In this document: positions 1 through 5,359 of the stretch, piece by piece
Numbering within the stretch: position 1 is the first letter of the stretch
How the letters are laid out: each line of letters begins with the position of its first letter
NCBI GenBank assembly: GCA_964565895.1
Contig: CAZMGT010000094.1
Location: forward strand, 1-5,364
Source: CAZMGT01 sp964565895
GTDB taxonomy: Bacteria; Armatimonadota; Zipacnadia; UBA1398; CAZMGT01
Reading direction: 5' to 3'
Length of the DNA: 5,364 nucleotides
The notes under the pieces: generated by a model
Databases searched by the model: none
Told to the model about the DNA's origin: nothing
Seen by the model: only the letters and a program-made list of their open reading frames with translations
Made by a program: the position numbers and the translations under genes

Positions 1-322
1 TTTCTTTCCCGTTTTCGTCTCGCGGGGGAGACGCAAACAAGTATTTACACGTCCACGCGCCCGCCTGCTGCGGGCGCTCGTGCCGAACTGACACTATACC
101 CCCGCGCTCGCTGATTTACAAGGCTCGCGCTCGCCGCCGGAATGGGCGTGCTGGATGCCCCCCCTGCCGTCCCTCCCTGCCCCCGGGGCCACGAACGGTA
201 GCTGGCCACCGACCTTCCTGTCCCGTTCACAAAGCGTTCCGCCCTGCGTGCCTGGCGCAGCCGGCTGTGCCCTGATACCTCAGCCCGCCGGCGAGCCCAT
301 CAAAAAAAACCTCCGTGGGCCC
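1..322. other. Non-coding left flank, no supported gene
   Basis: I see no credible coding region here. The short open frames on either strand have no recognisable domain, no convincing ribosome binding site and compositionally biased (Pro/Ala/Arg-rich) translations typical of chance frames in GC-rich DNA. The segment contains two GC-rich hairpins (16-33 and 57-77) and an A8 tract at 302-309 just upstream of the operon promoter. Any gene to the left must end before or outside this window. Confidence 0.6.
16..77. repeat. Two adjacent GC-rich hairpins
   Basis: The first inverted repeat pairs CGTCTC (16-21) with GAGACG (28-33) around a 6-nt loop. The second pairs GCGCCCGC (57-64) perfectly with GCGGGCGC (70-77) around a 5-nt loop. 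Neither is followed by a T-tract on either strand, so they are not classical intrinsic terminators. They could still be the 3' end signal of a gene lying to the left, or simply structured GC-rich spacer. The pairing is seen directly; the role is not determined. Confidence 0.35.
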
Positions 323-350
323 TTGACAGCGCGACTGTGGTGTGTAAAAT
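323..350 (+). promoter_or_regulatory. Sigma70-type promoter of the three-gene operon
   Basis: A perfect -35 consensus TTGACA lies at 323-328 and a -10 like TAAAAT at 345-350, separated by 16 nt. Transcription would start near 357, leaving a leader of about 40 nt before the ATG at 396. An A8 run at 302-309 sits at roughly -55 to -48, where an UP element would bind the alpha subunit of RNA polymerase. The good fit in otherwise GC-rich DNA and the position directly before the first gene support the call. I see no clear operator. Confidence 0.65.
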
Positions 351-387
351 GCGTAGCACGTTTTTCAATATCGTGCCACAGCCCGAG

Positions 388-392
388 GGAGG
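388..392 (+). promoter_or_regulatory. Ribosome binding site of the pseudopilin gene
   Basis: GGAGG, within the purine-rich run GAGGGAGGAAA, ends 3 nt before the ATG at 396. The spacing is short but the complementarity is good. The next codons give the canonical prepilin leader, so this start is secure. Confidence 0.6.
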
Positions 393-395
393 AAA

Positions 396-992
396 ATGAA
401 AAAGGTCGGCTTCACACTAATTGAGCTACTTGTGGTCATTGCTATCATTGCTATCCTCGCCGCGATACTTTTCCCCGTGTTTGCCAAAGCACGGGCTAAG
501 GCGCGGCAGACCGTCTGCGTCTCCAACCTCAAGCAAATCGGCCTTGCCATATTCATGTACGTCGATGACTGGGACGGCTACTTGCCCCCCTGGCATTCGT
601 TTCGCAAGCCCTGGAAGAAGGGCCCCCTCGAGGACCCCGACTCGATTATTCTGCTGCTTGAGCCATACGTGAAAAATCGGGAAATCTACATCTGCCCTGG
701 CGCTGTGGCTGGTGTGAGCGCCGACGGCCGTTCGGAGAGCGACCCCGTCCACCCTAGCACGCGCAGCGAGTGGGTCCTCACCTATCTGTGCAACCCCAAG
801 ATGGCGGGAAAGCCTTACAGCGCATTTGAGGACGTCTCCGATGAAACGGTCTACATGAAAGCGGCAATGGTCTTCGACGACTGCATTGGCCGGCCGGGGT
901 CGTGGCAGGAGGAGCTTTCCCGCGCGCCACACTTCGGCAAGTTCAACATGCTCTATCTTGACGGCCACGTGAAACTGCGCAAGCGGCTCTAG
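396..992 (+). CDS. Prepilin-type cleavage/methylation protein with H-X9-DG motif
   Basis: This 198-residue type IV pilin-like (pseudopilin) protein is of the DUF1559/H-X9-DG kind. The leader MKKVG is followed by FTLIE: prepilin peptidase would cut after Gly5 and methylate Phe6, and Glu10 is the conserved +5 glutamate. Residues 7-28 form the hydrophobic helix that anchors in the inner membrane and packs in the pseudopilus. Next come an AKARAKARQT stretch, SNLKQIGLA (43-51) and YLPP (62-65), as is usual in this family. His179 to Asp189-Gly190 is the H-X9-DG motif near the C-terminus. Four cysteines (41, 100, 132, 163) could form disulfides. Such proteins are abundant in Armatimonadota and Planctomycetota and their cargo is mostly unknown. 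The gene is first in an operon, with the radical SAM gene 35 nt downstream. The family assignment is firm; a specific role in secretion or adhesion is not. Confidence 0.93.
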   Translation: MKKVGFTLIELLVVIAIIAILAAILFPVFAKARAKARQTVCVSNLKQIGLAIFMYVDDWDGYLPPWHSFRKPWKKGPLEDPDSIILLLEPYVKNREIYICPGAVAGVSADGRSESDPVHPSTRSEWVLTYLCNPKMAGKPYSAFEDVSDETVYMKAAMVFDDCIGRPGSWQEELSRAPHFGKFNMLYLDGHVKLRKRL

Positions 993-1014
993 CCGGTGCA
1001 AATCCTCTCTCGGC

Positions 1015-1022
1015 AAGGAGGT
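1015..1022 (+). promoter_or_regulatory. Strong ribosome binding site fixing a GTG start
   Basis: AAGGAGGT lies 5 nt before the GTG at 1028, a near-perfect match to the anti-Shine-Dalgarno sequence. It settles the choice of the non-ATG start for the radical SAM gene and suggests that the gene is translated independently and efficiently from the operon mRNA. Confidence 0.8.
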
Positions 1023-1027
1023 ATCCC

Positions 1028-2101
1028 GTGGAATTCGACCAGGTGCTCGAACGTGCCCAGCAAGCCCCGCCGTCCCGTGAGGAAGCGTTGTTTTTGCTCC
1101 GCCACGCTGACTCATGGGACAAAGCAGCCCGTCTATTTGCTGCCGCCGCTGCCGTACGCGACAGGCACGTCGGCAGGTCGATCAAGCTCGAGGGCTTTAT
1201 CTGCTGTATTACCCCATGCCACACCGATCCCCCGTGCCGCTACTGCTGGCGCTCTTCGTCGTTGATTGCAAAAGATCCCTTTGGCGAGGGCACTGTGCTC
1301 AATCCTCACGAGCTCGCCGAAGCGGCCGCCGCACTAGAACGCGTCGGGATGAAGCGCGTGGAGCTCGCTGGCGGAACAATGCGCAGCCCCGAAGGTGCGC
1401 GACGCACCCTTCAGGCCGTGCGCACCGTGCGCCAGGCTAGCGCGCTGGAAATTTGGGTAAACAACGGTCCCTCGCTCACCTGCAAAGACGATGTGCTTGC
1501 TCTGCGCGACGCCGGGGCGTTTGGCATTGCCTGCCACTTCGAAACGATCAGCCCAAAGCTCTGGCAAGAGCTGCGTCCCGGGGAAAGCCTTGAGTTTCGC
1601 ATGCAGGTCGCTCAGTGGATCGACGAGGCGGGCGTTTGCGGAAACAACACGCTAATGGTTGGCCTTGGCCAGAACTGGGGCGATCCTCCGCCCTACGAGC
1701 AATGGGTGGACTTCCTGTTCTGGCTCAAGCAGCTTAACAACTTTCGCTACCTTGAAATCGGGTGCTTTCGGCCCATCCCAGGCACGCAGATGGAGGACCG
1801 GCCCCCCGGATCCGTGTTTCAGCAGGCCAAGCTGCGCGCCGTCGCCCGCCTACTTTTCCCGGACATCGATATCAGCGGCGCAAGCACGCCGCTGGGCATC
1901 CTGAGCGGGGCGAACCGCTGGGGGCACTCCACCGTGGGAATTGCCCACAGAAGGCGTGCCAACCGCTGCCCTGAGGCGCGGGGGCCCCTTGCTTCTCGCC
2001 CCTTGGCCGAACACAGGCCACTCGGGAAAAACTTGACCATCTCCGACCTCTCCCCCCTTGCCCGGCAAATGATCTCCGAAATGGGGATGGAAGTTGCCTA
2101 G
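1028..2101 (+). CDS. Radical SAM enzyme, BioB/HydE/PylB/HmdB-like, CX5CX2C motif
   Basis: This 357-residue radical S-adenosylmethionine enzyme starts at GTG behind a strong ribosome binding site. The cluster motif is Cys64-X5-Cys70-X2-Cys73 (CHTDPPCRYC), with the usual aromatic residue before the last cysteine. It replaces the canonical CX3CX2C; Cys59 and Cys60 lie just upstream. Further landmarks are ELAGGT (112-117, the GGE-like SAM-amine loop), NNGP (145-148), HFETIS (170-175) with RPGESLEFRM (183-192), GLGQ (212-215), and PIPGTQMEDRPP (249-260). The last two resemble strand and loop motifs of biotin synthase-type TIM barrels. CX5CX2C is the known signature of HmdB (HcgA), the radical SAM enzyme of FeGP cofactor synthesis for [Fe]-hydrogenase, so an HmdB-like protein is the best guess. 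No hmd or other hcg gene is in view, so the substrate is unknown. The stop overlaps the next gene. Superfamily is certain, subfamily moderate. Confidence 0.88.
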   Translation: MEFDQVLERAQQAPPSREEALFLLRHADSWDKAARLFAAAAAVRDRHVGRSIKLEGFICCITPCHTDPPCRYCWRSSSLIAKDPFGEGTVLNPHELAEAAAALERVGMKRVELAGGTMRSPEGARRTLQAVRTVRQASALEIWVNNGPSLTCKDDVLALRDAGAFGIACHFETISPKLWQELRPGESLEFRMQVAQWIDEAGVCGNNTLMVGLGQNWGDPPPYEQWVDFLFWLKQLNNFRYLEIGCFRPIPGTQMEDRPPGSVFQQAKLRAVARLLFPDIDISGASTPLGILSGANRWGHSTVGIAHRRRANRCPEARGPLASRPLAEHRPLGKNLTISDLSPLARQMISEMGMEVA

Positions 2102-3479
2102 CCGCCTCGCTTGTAACAGCCCAGACCGCCGCGCCGCCGGCAGCTCCCCTTGCCCTCCGCCGTCCCGGGCCAGAGCGAGAGGCGTGGCCGCGGTCGCGCT
2201 TGCCGCGCTGTGCTCCGCGGTGGTCGCCGCACTGCTTTGTGCCTCGTGCGCCTCGCGCGACTCTGCTGCGATCACCATGCTCTACTGCTATCCGCAGCCA
2301 CAACAGCTTGGCGAGGTACTGCGCGCGTACCGTCGCGCGCGGCCCGGCGCTGAGGTCCGCACTTATCACGTCGCCGGTGGGTGGGGCCGGTTCTACGCCA
2401 AGCTGTCCACCCTCGCCGCAGCCGACGACCTTCCCGACATTATTTGCGCCCACAACACGAGGGTTATCTATTATGCGCAAAAAGGCCTTATTCAGCCGCT
2501 GGACAGCTTCTTTTCCCGCCGCGCGCTGCGCCCGGCGGACTTTCATCCCAAGCTCATCGACGCGGTGACCTATGGGGGCAAGATCTGGGCGCTGCCGCTT
2601 AACTGCCAGACGTTCGCCATGTATTACAACAAGACGATGTTCGACGCCGCCGGTCTGGATTATCCTGACCATACCTGGACTTGGGAAGACTTTGTTCACG
2701 CAGGATCTCAGCTCACTGCCGACCTCGACGGCGACGGCCAGCCGGATCAGTTTGGCAGCGTCGCCGTTCCCCCCGAGATTTTGCTTTGGGCCTATGGAGC
2801 GGAGATTACTACCGCGGATGGCAAACGCATTGCCTTGCGCTCGCCGCAGGCACTTCGCGCGCTGAATCTCCTACGCGACATGACACACAAATATCACGTC
2901 TGCCCCCAGGAGCAGGAGATGGAAGGTCAGGGAAACGCTTCCGATCTGTTCCAGGCGGGCAAGATCGGGATGCTAATCTTCTTGCGCGCCTACACGGCTG
3001 CGTTTCAGCACATCGAGGATTTCGAGTGGGACGTAGCCCCTATCCCCAGGGGACCAGCGGGCCGCGCCTGCCCTCTGCGCTTTGTCGCGCTGTGCCTTGC
3101 GCGCAACACAAAAAGGCCGCGTCAGGCGTGGGACCTAATGTGCTTTCTCGCCGGCCAGAGCGGAGCGAGCATCCTCATTACTCAGGGCAGAGACGTCCCC
3201 GCGCTGCGCGAGCAAAAGCTTAGCGCGCGTTTTCTTTCCCTGCCGCGCGCCCCGGCCCACTCTCAGGTCTTCCTCGATGCCCTTGACTACTCGCGCACGC
3301 ACCCCGCCAAGGGCGTCTGGCTCCCGTTTGTCCAGGACGACTTTACTGCAATGGTTCAGTCTATTCTCTCAGGGCGGCAGACCGTGGAGCAAGCCGTGGA
3401 CTCCGCCCTGCCCAAAATGCAATCTCACCTCGATCAGTTCTGGGAGCAGTTTGGCCAGTTTGACGCCGCGGCGCGGTAG
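2094..3479 (+). CDS. ABC transporter family 1 extracellular solute-binding protein
   Basis: This 461-residue protein resembles the MalE/UgpB-type (COG1653) binding proteins that deliver sugars or related solutes to an ABC importer. Landmarks are DLPDIICAHN (112-121), YYAQKGLIQPLD (126-137), GKIWALPLN (162-170), FAMYYNKTMFDAAGL (174-188), the Ca-loop-like DLDGDGQPDQFG (210-221), FQAGKIGM (286-293) and DVAPIPRGPAGR (313-324). The Arg-rich stretch 25-29 and hydrophobic core 31-48 form an export signal. Cys52 follows a degenerate lipobox (L-C-A-S-C), so lipoprotein anchoring is likely but not certain. The only in-frame starts are TTG 2094 and GTG 2184. I prefer TTG because starting at GTG would remove the basic n-region. 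It overlaps the radical SAM stop by 8 nt, which implies coupled translation. No permease or ATPase gene follows; the next gene is convergent. Family is firm; the ligand cannot be told. Confidence 0.9.
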   Translation: MPSRLACNSPDRRAAGSSPCPPPSRARARGVAAVALAALCSAVVAALLCASCASRDSAAITMLYCYPQPQQLGEVLRAYRRARPGAEVRTYHVAGGWGRFYAKLSTLAAADDLPDIICAHNTRVIYYAQKGLIQPLDSFFSRRALRPADFHPKLIDAVTYGGKIWALPLNCQTFAMYYNKTMFDAAGLDYPDHTWTWEDFVHAGSQLTADLDGDGQPDQFGSVAVPPEILLWAYGAEITTADGKRIALRSPQALRALNLLRDMTHKYHVCPQEQEMEGQGNASDLFQAGKIGMLIFLRAYTAAFQHIEDFEWDVAPIPRGPAGRACPLRFVALCLARNTKRPRQAWDLMCFLAGQSGASILITQGRDVPALREQKLSARFLSLPRAPAHSQVFLDALDYSRTHPAKGVWLPFVQDDFTAMVQSILSGRQTVEQAVDSALPKMQSHLDQFWEQFGQFDAAAR

Positions 3480-3571
3480 CGCTGCTCCCCAAAACCAGCC
3501 GCCGCCCAGTGCTGGGCACGCGCACAGCCAAGGTGCAAACAACAGACGCCTGCCCGACCCCAGACGTTGGA
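3480..3571. other. Convergent intergenic gap with a weak hairpin
   Basis: These 92 nt lie between the stop codons of the plus-strand operon and the minus-strand gene. One short inverted repeat, GCCCA (3504-3508) and TGGGC (3513-3517), has a 4-nt loop. On the minus strand it is followed about 10 nt later by TTTT; on the plus strand there is no T-run. It could be a poor bidirectional terminator, but nothing here is convincing. Confidence 0.3.
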
Positions 3572-4009
3572 TCACCCGGCGGACTCAAACACCTCGGTGC
3601 GGTAGTTGCGAGAGTCCGCGACAACAACGTAATCGTACTTGTCTACAGCCAAGCCCATGGGCTCGTTAAACTGCTCGGCCCCCGAGCCATAGCTTCCCCA
3701 CTTGCACGCGAACTTGCCGTCTGCCGCGAACTTCTGGATGCGATGGTTATAGCGGTCGGCGACGTAAATGTATCCCTGAGGTCCGACAGCGATACCGCGC
3801 GGGCCATAGCCCCAGTCGCCCGTCTGGAACTGGCCATCGCCCGTCCCGCGCGAGCCCCACATAAGCACAAACTGCCCGTTCGGGGTAAATTTCTGCACGC
3901 GGCAGTTCTTGCTGTCCACAACGTAAACCATGCCCGTAGCGTCCACCTCCACTCCCTGGGGCAGGTTACACTGCCCCTTCCCCGTACCGTACGACCCCCC
4001 ATGCGCCAA
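3572..4009 (-). pseudogene. Fragment 4: NHL repeats 4 to 6 and the C-terminus
   Basis: Three NHL repeats are read from about 3998: GSYGTGKGQCNLPQGVEVD...NCRVQKF, GSRGTGDGQF...RGIAVGPQGYIYVAD...NHRIQKF, and GSYGSGAEQFNEPMGLAVD...VVVADSRNYRTEVF. Each begins with the WGS-x-GxG linker and carries the V/I-A-V-D, Y/V-V-A-D and N-x-R-x-Q-K-F signatures. The last ends as ESAG before TGA 3572-3574, a natural C-terminus for the sixth blade. The first residues after the nominal TTG start at 4009 are the shifted tail of repeat 3, so the start is an artefact of the frameshift. Confidence 0.75.
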
Positions 4010-4415
4010 CGAAGTCGCCGATCTTCATATACTTCGCCACGCGGTTGTTGCCCGCGCCGGCAACGTGAACGTAGCCCTTGCTCGTTACATCGATCCCCCG
4101 CGCGGCGACCTTCCAAGAGAGAATAAAGCCCCCATCCGGCCGAAACACCTGCATCCGCTCGTTGCGCCCGTCGCTCACGTAAACGTTGCCGTCTAGATCG
4201 GTCGCGACAAACTCCGGATAGCTGAACTGCCCCGGCACCGACACATACCCTCACCACACCGCAAGGAACTCGCCCTTTCTCGTAAACTTCTGAACGCGGT
4301 GGTTGTTGCAGTCGACCACGCACGCGTTGCCCGAGCGGTCAACAGCGACGTCCCACGGGCTGTCGAACTGCCCCTTGCCCCGGCCATAGCCTCCCCACGT
4401 CCAGGCCAGGCGGTA
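3575..4415 (-). repeat. Six tandem NHL repeats (six-bladed beta-propeller)
   Basis: Read on the minus strand, the units are about 4394-4254, 4253-4113, 4112-3999, 3998-3857, 3856-3698 and 3697-3575. Their lengths are 47, 47, 38, 47, 53 and 41 residues. Each carries a glycine-rich linker (lost in unit 3), a hydrophobic strand ending in Asp, a Y/V-V-x-D strand and an N-x-R-[VI]-x-K-F-like turn. Six NHL units normally close into one propeller, so the set is complete. NHL propellers bind protein, RNA or ligands; the sequence does not say which applies here. Confidence 0.8.
3966..4244 (-). pseudogene. Fragment 3: NHL repeats 2 and 3
   Basis: This is the same frame as fragment 2, after the TGA. 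Reading through, the residues are stop-GYVSVPGQFSYPEFVATD, then NVYVSDGRNERMQVF and FILSW (repeat 2). Next come ARGIDVTSKGYVHVAG and NNRVAKYMKIGDFVGAW (repeat 3). Repeat 3 has 38 residues against 47 in repeats 1, 2 and 4, because the usual GxGxGQF linker is missing. After the tryptophan codon near 4001 the frame becomes meaningless and ends at TAA 3966-3968. A GTG at 4244 could in principle restart translation, but there is no ribosome binding site of note. Confidence 0.7.
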
Positions 4416-4763
4416 TTTCGTGGTTACGGGCGTAGGGGTCGGAGTTGGTGTCGGTGTCGGCGTTGGGGTTGGAGTAGGGGTGGCCTTCGGAGCAGGCGTA
4501 GGCGTCGCCGTGGGCGTCGGGGTGGGCTGCGGGGGCGCGCTTGCTCCATTCTTCACCTGCGCTTTTGCCTCAAGCCCGTCGTTGTCAGTAACGATCAGCG
4601 CCGCCAGATAGCCCCCCGGCCCGCTGTAAACGTGGCGCACGTCCGTCGGCGGCTCGCTAGACTTCCACGCCTCGCTTCCGTCGCCGAAGTCCAGGTAAAA
4701 GCTGGTAATCGTCCCGTCGCTGTCGCTCGCCGATCCGCTGAACTTTACGGAAAGCGGCGCCGC
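4251..4763 (-). pseudogene. Fragment 2: PKD domain, Thr-Pro linker and NHL repeat 1
   Basis: Reading resumes at 4763 with AAPLSVKFSGSASDSDGTI, then YLDFGDGSE, RHVYSGPGGY and ALIVTDNDGLEAKA. These are the hallmark DFGDG, HxY and VTDNDG motifs of a PKD domain. A 33-residue Thr-Pro linker follows, then the first NHL repeat: GGYGRGKGQFDSPWDVAVD, then NNHRVQKF and GEFLAVW. The frame closes at TGA 4251-4253 directly after the conserved tryptophan. The only possible start inside is a GTG at 4640, in the middle of the PKD domain and without support, so this is not an independent gene. Confidence 0.75.
4428..4526 (-). repeat. Thr-Pro dipeptide repeat linker
   Basis: This 99-bp low-complexity tract encodes 33 residues, mostly alternating Pro and Thr, broken by Ala and Lys (PTPTPTATPTPAPKAT, then a pure TP run). 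It joins the PKD domain to the propeller. Such linkers are stiff, extended, often glycosylated spacers in extracellular bacterial proteins. The 6-bp period makes it prone to length change by slippage. The frame is kept throughout. Confidence 0.85.
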
Positions 4764-5359
4764 CCTGAGGTAGGGATAGCGACCAGGTTTGCCACCGGGG
4801 GCTGGTTCTTTGTCCCTCCCGCGCCTTGCTCAACCTGGACAAACGCCGAGTCGTGAACATCGCCCACAGAGGCGGTAACCGAGCCAAATCGCTCCGCAGC
4901 TCCCGCGGGAAACGAACCGTTTTCGCCGACCGTCCCAATCGGCCCGTGCACCGTCCACGTGGGGAGGATACCCGAGACGGCCCGCCCCTGGGCGTCGAAC
5001 ACCGTCGCCTCAAACCGCTGCGTCGCCCCCGGAGCCAGGGCGACCTCCGCCGGAGTAGCCTGTATTGCGGTCACTTCGATACTCTGCGAGATCACCGTAA
5101 GCACAATGCGTATTTTCGCCCCGCGAGTTACGAACAACCCGGAGACATCCAGCGAGCGATAGCCGGAGTCCGGAGGAGTGTCTACGCGGAGGTCGATCGT
5201 CCTCTCGGGCACGACGGTGATCTCATACGAACGATCGCTTTTGGTATACGCGCCGGCGACCGCCCGGCCCGCAAAGTTCCTAGGTGAGCCGTACCTAGGG
5301 GACGTAAACGTAGGCGTTGGCCACTCCGCGCGTGGGGTCCGCAGCGTCAACGACTGCAC
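4745..5359 (-). pseudogene. Fragment 1: carboxypeptidase-regulatory-like and bacterial Ig-like domains
   Basis: This open stretch could be read from GTG 5359, but that is not a true start. The first 20 or so residues in this frame are unnatural, whereas the neighbouring frame (codons from 5360) reads GAVVDAADPTRGVANAYVY, a typical beginning of a carboxypeptidase-regulatory-like (transthyretin-fold) domain. That domain continues in this frame as FAGRAVAGAYTKSD and YEITVVPERTIDLRVDTPP. An Ig-like (Big-type) domain follows: ATPAEVALAPGATQRFEATV, TWTVHGPIGTVGENGSF and SAFVQVEQ. The fragment ends just inside a PKD domain (NQPPVANLVAIPTSG) and then runs out of frame into TAA 4745-4747. Confidence 0.75.

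Noticed and set aside
295..320. Inverted repeat GCCCA/TGGGC around the A8 tract as a terminator or operator
   Set aside because: The stem is only 5 bp with a 16-nt loop, and no gene on either strand ends there.
426..1115. 229-residue open frame on the minus strand across the pseudopilin gene
   Set aside because: It is antisense to a gene with clear family motifs, has no domain of its own, and is explained by GC-rich codon use on the other strand.
1872..2699. 275-residue open frame on the minus strand across the radical SAM and binding-protein genes
   Set aside because: It is an Arg/Gly/Ala-rich shadow translation, antisense to two well-supported genes.
3504..3517. Intrinsic terminator between the convergent genes
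   Set aside because: The stem is short and no T-run follows closely on either strand; it is kept only as a weak note.
3509..4126. 205-residue plus-strand open frame across the NHL repeats
   Set aside because: It is the complement of the propeller coding sequence and shows no domain; the NHL motifs are on the minus strand.
4251..4253. TGA recoded as glycine, as in Gracilibacteria/SR1
   Set aside because: Those lineages are AT-rich and unlike this sequence. The same gene ends naturally at a TGA and also carries frameshifts, so a nonsense mutation is simpler.
4428..4526. CRISPR or minisatellite array
   Set aside because: The 6-bp periodicity is coding for alternating Thr and Pro in frame; there are no spacers or longer repeat units.
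4420..4611. Plus-strand Gly-Val repeat peptide
   Set aside because: It is only the complement of the Thr-Pro linker codons; the PKD and NHL domains on either side fix the minus strand as coding.
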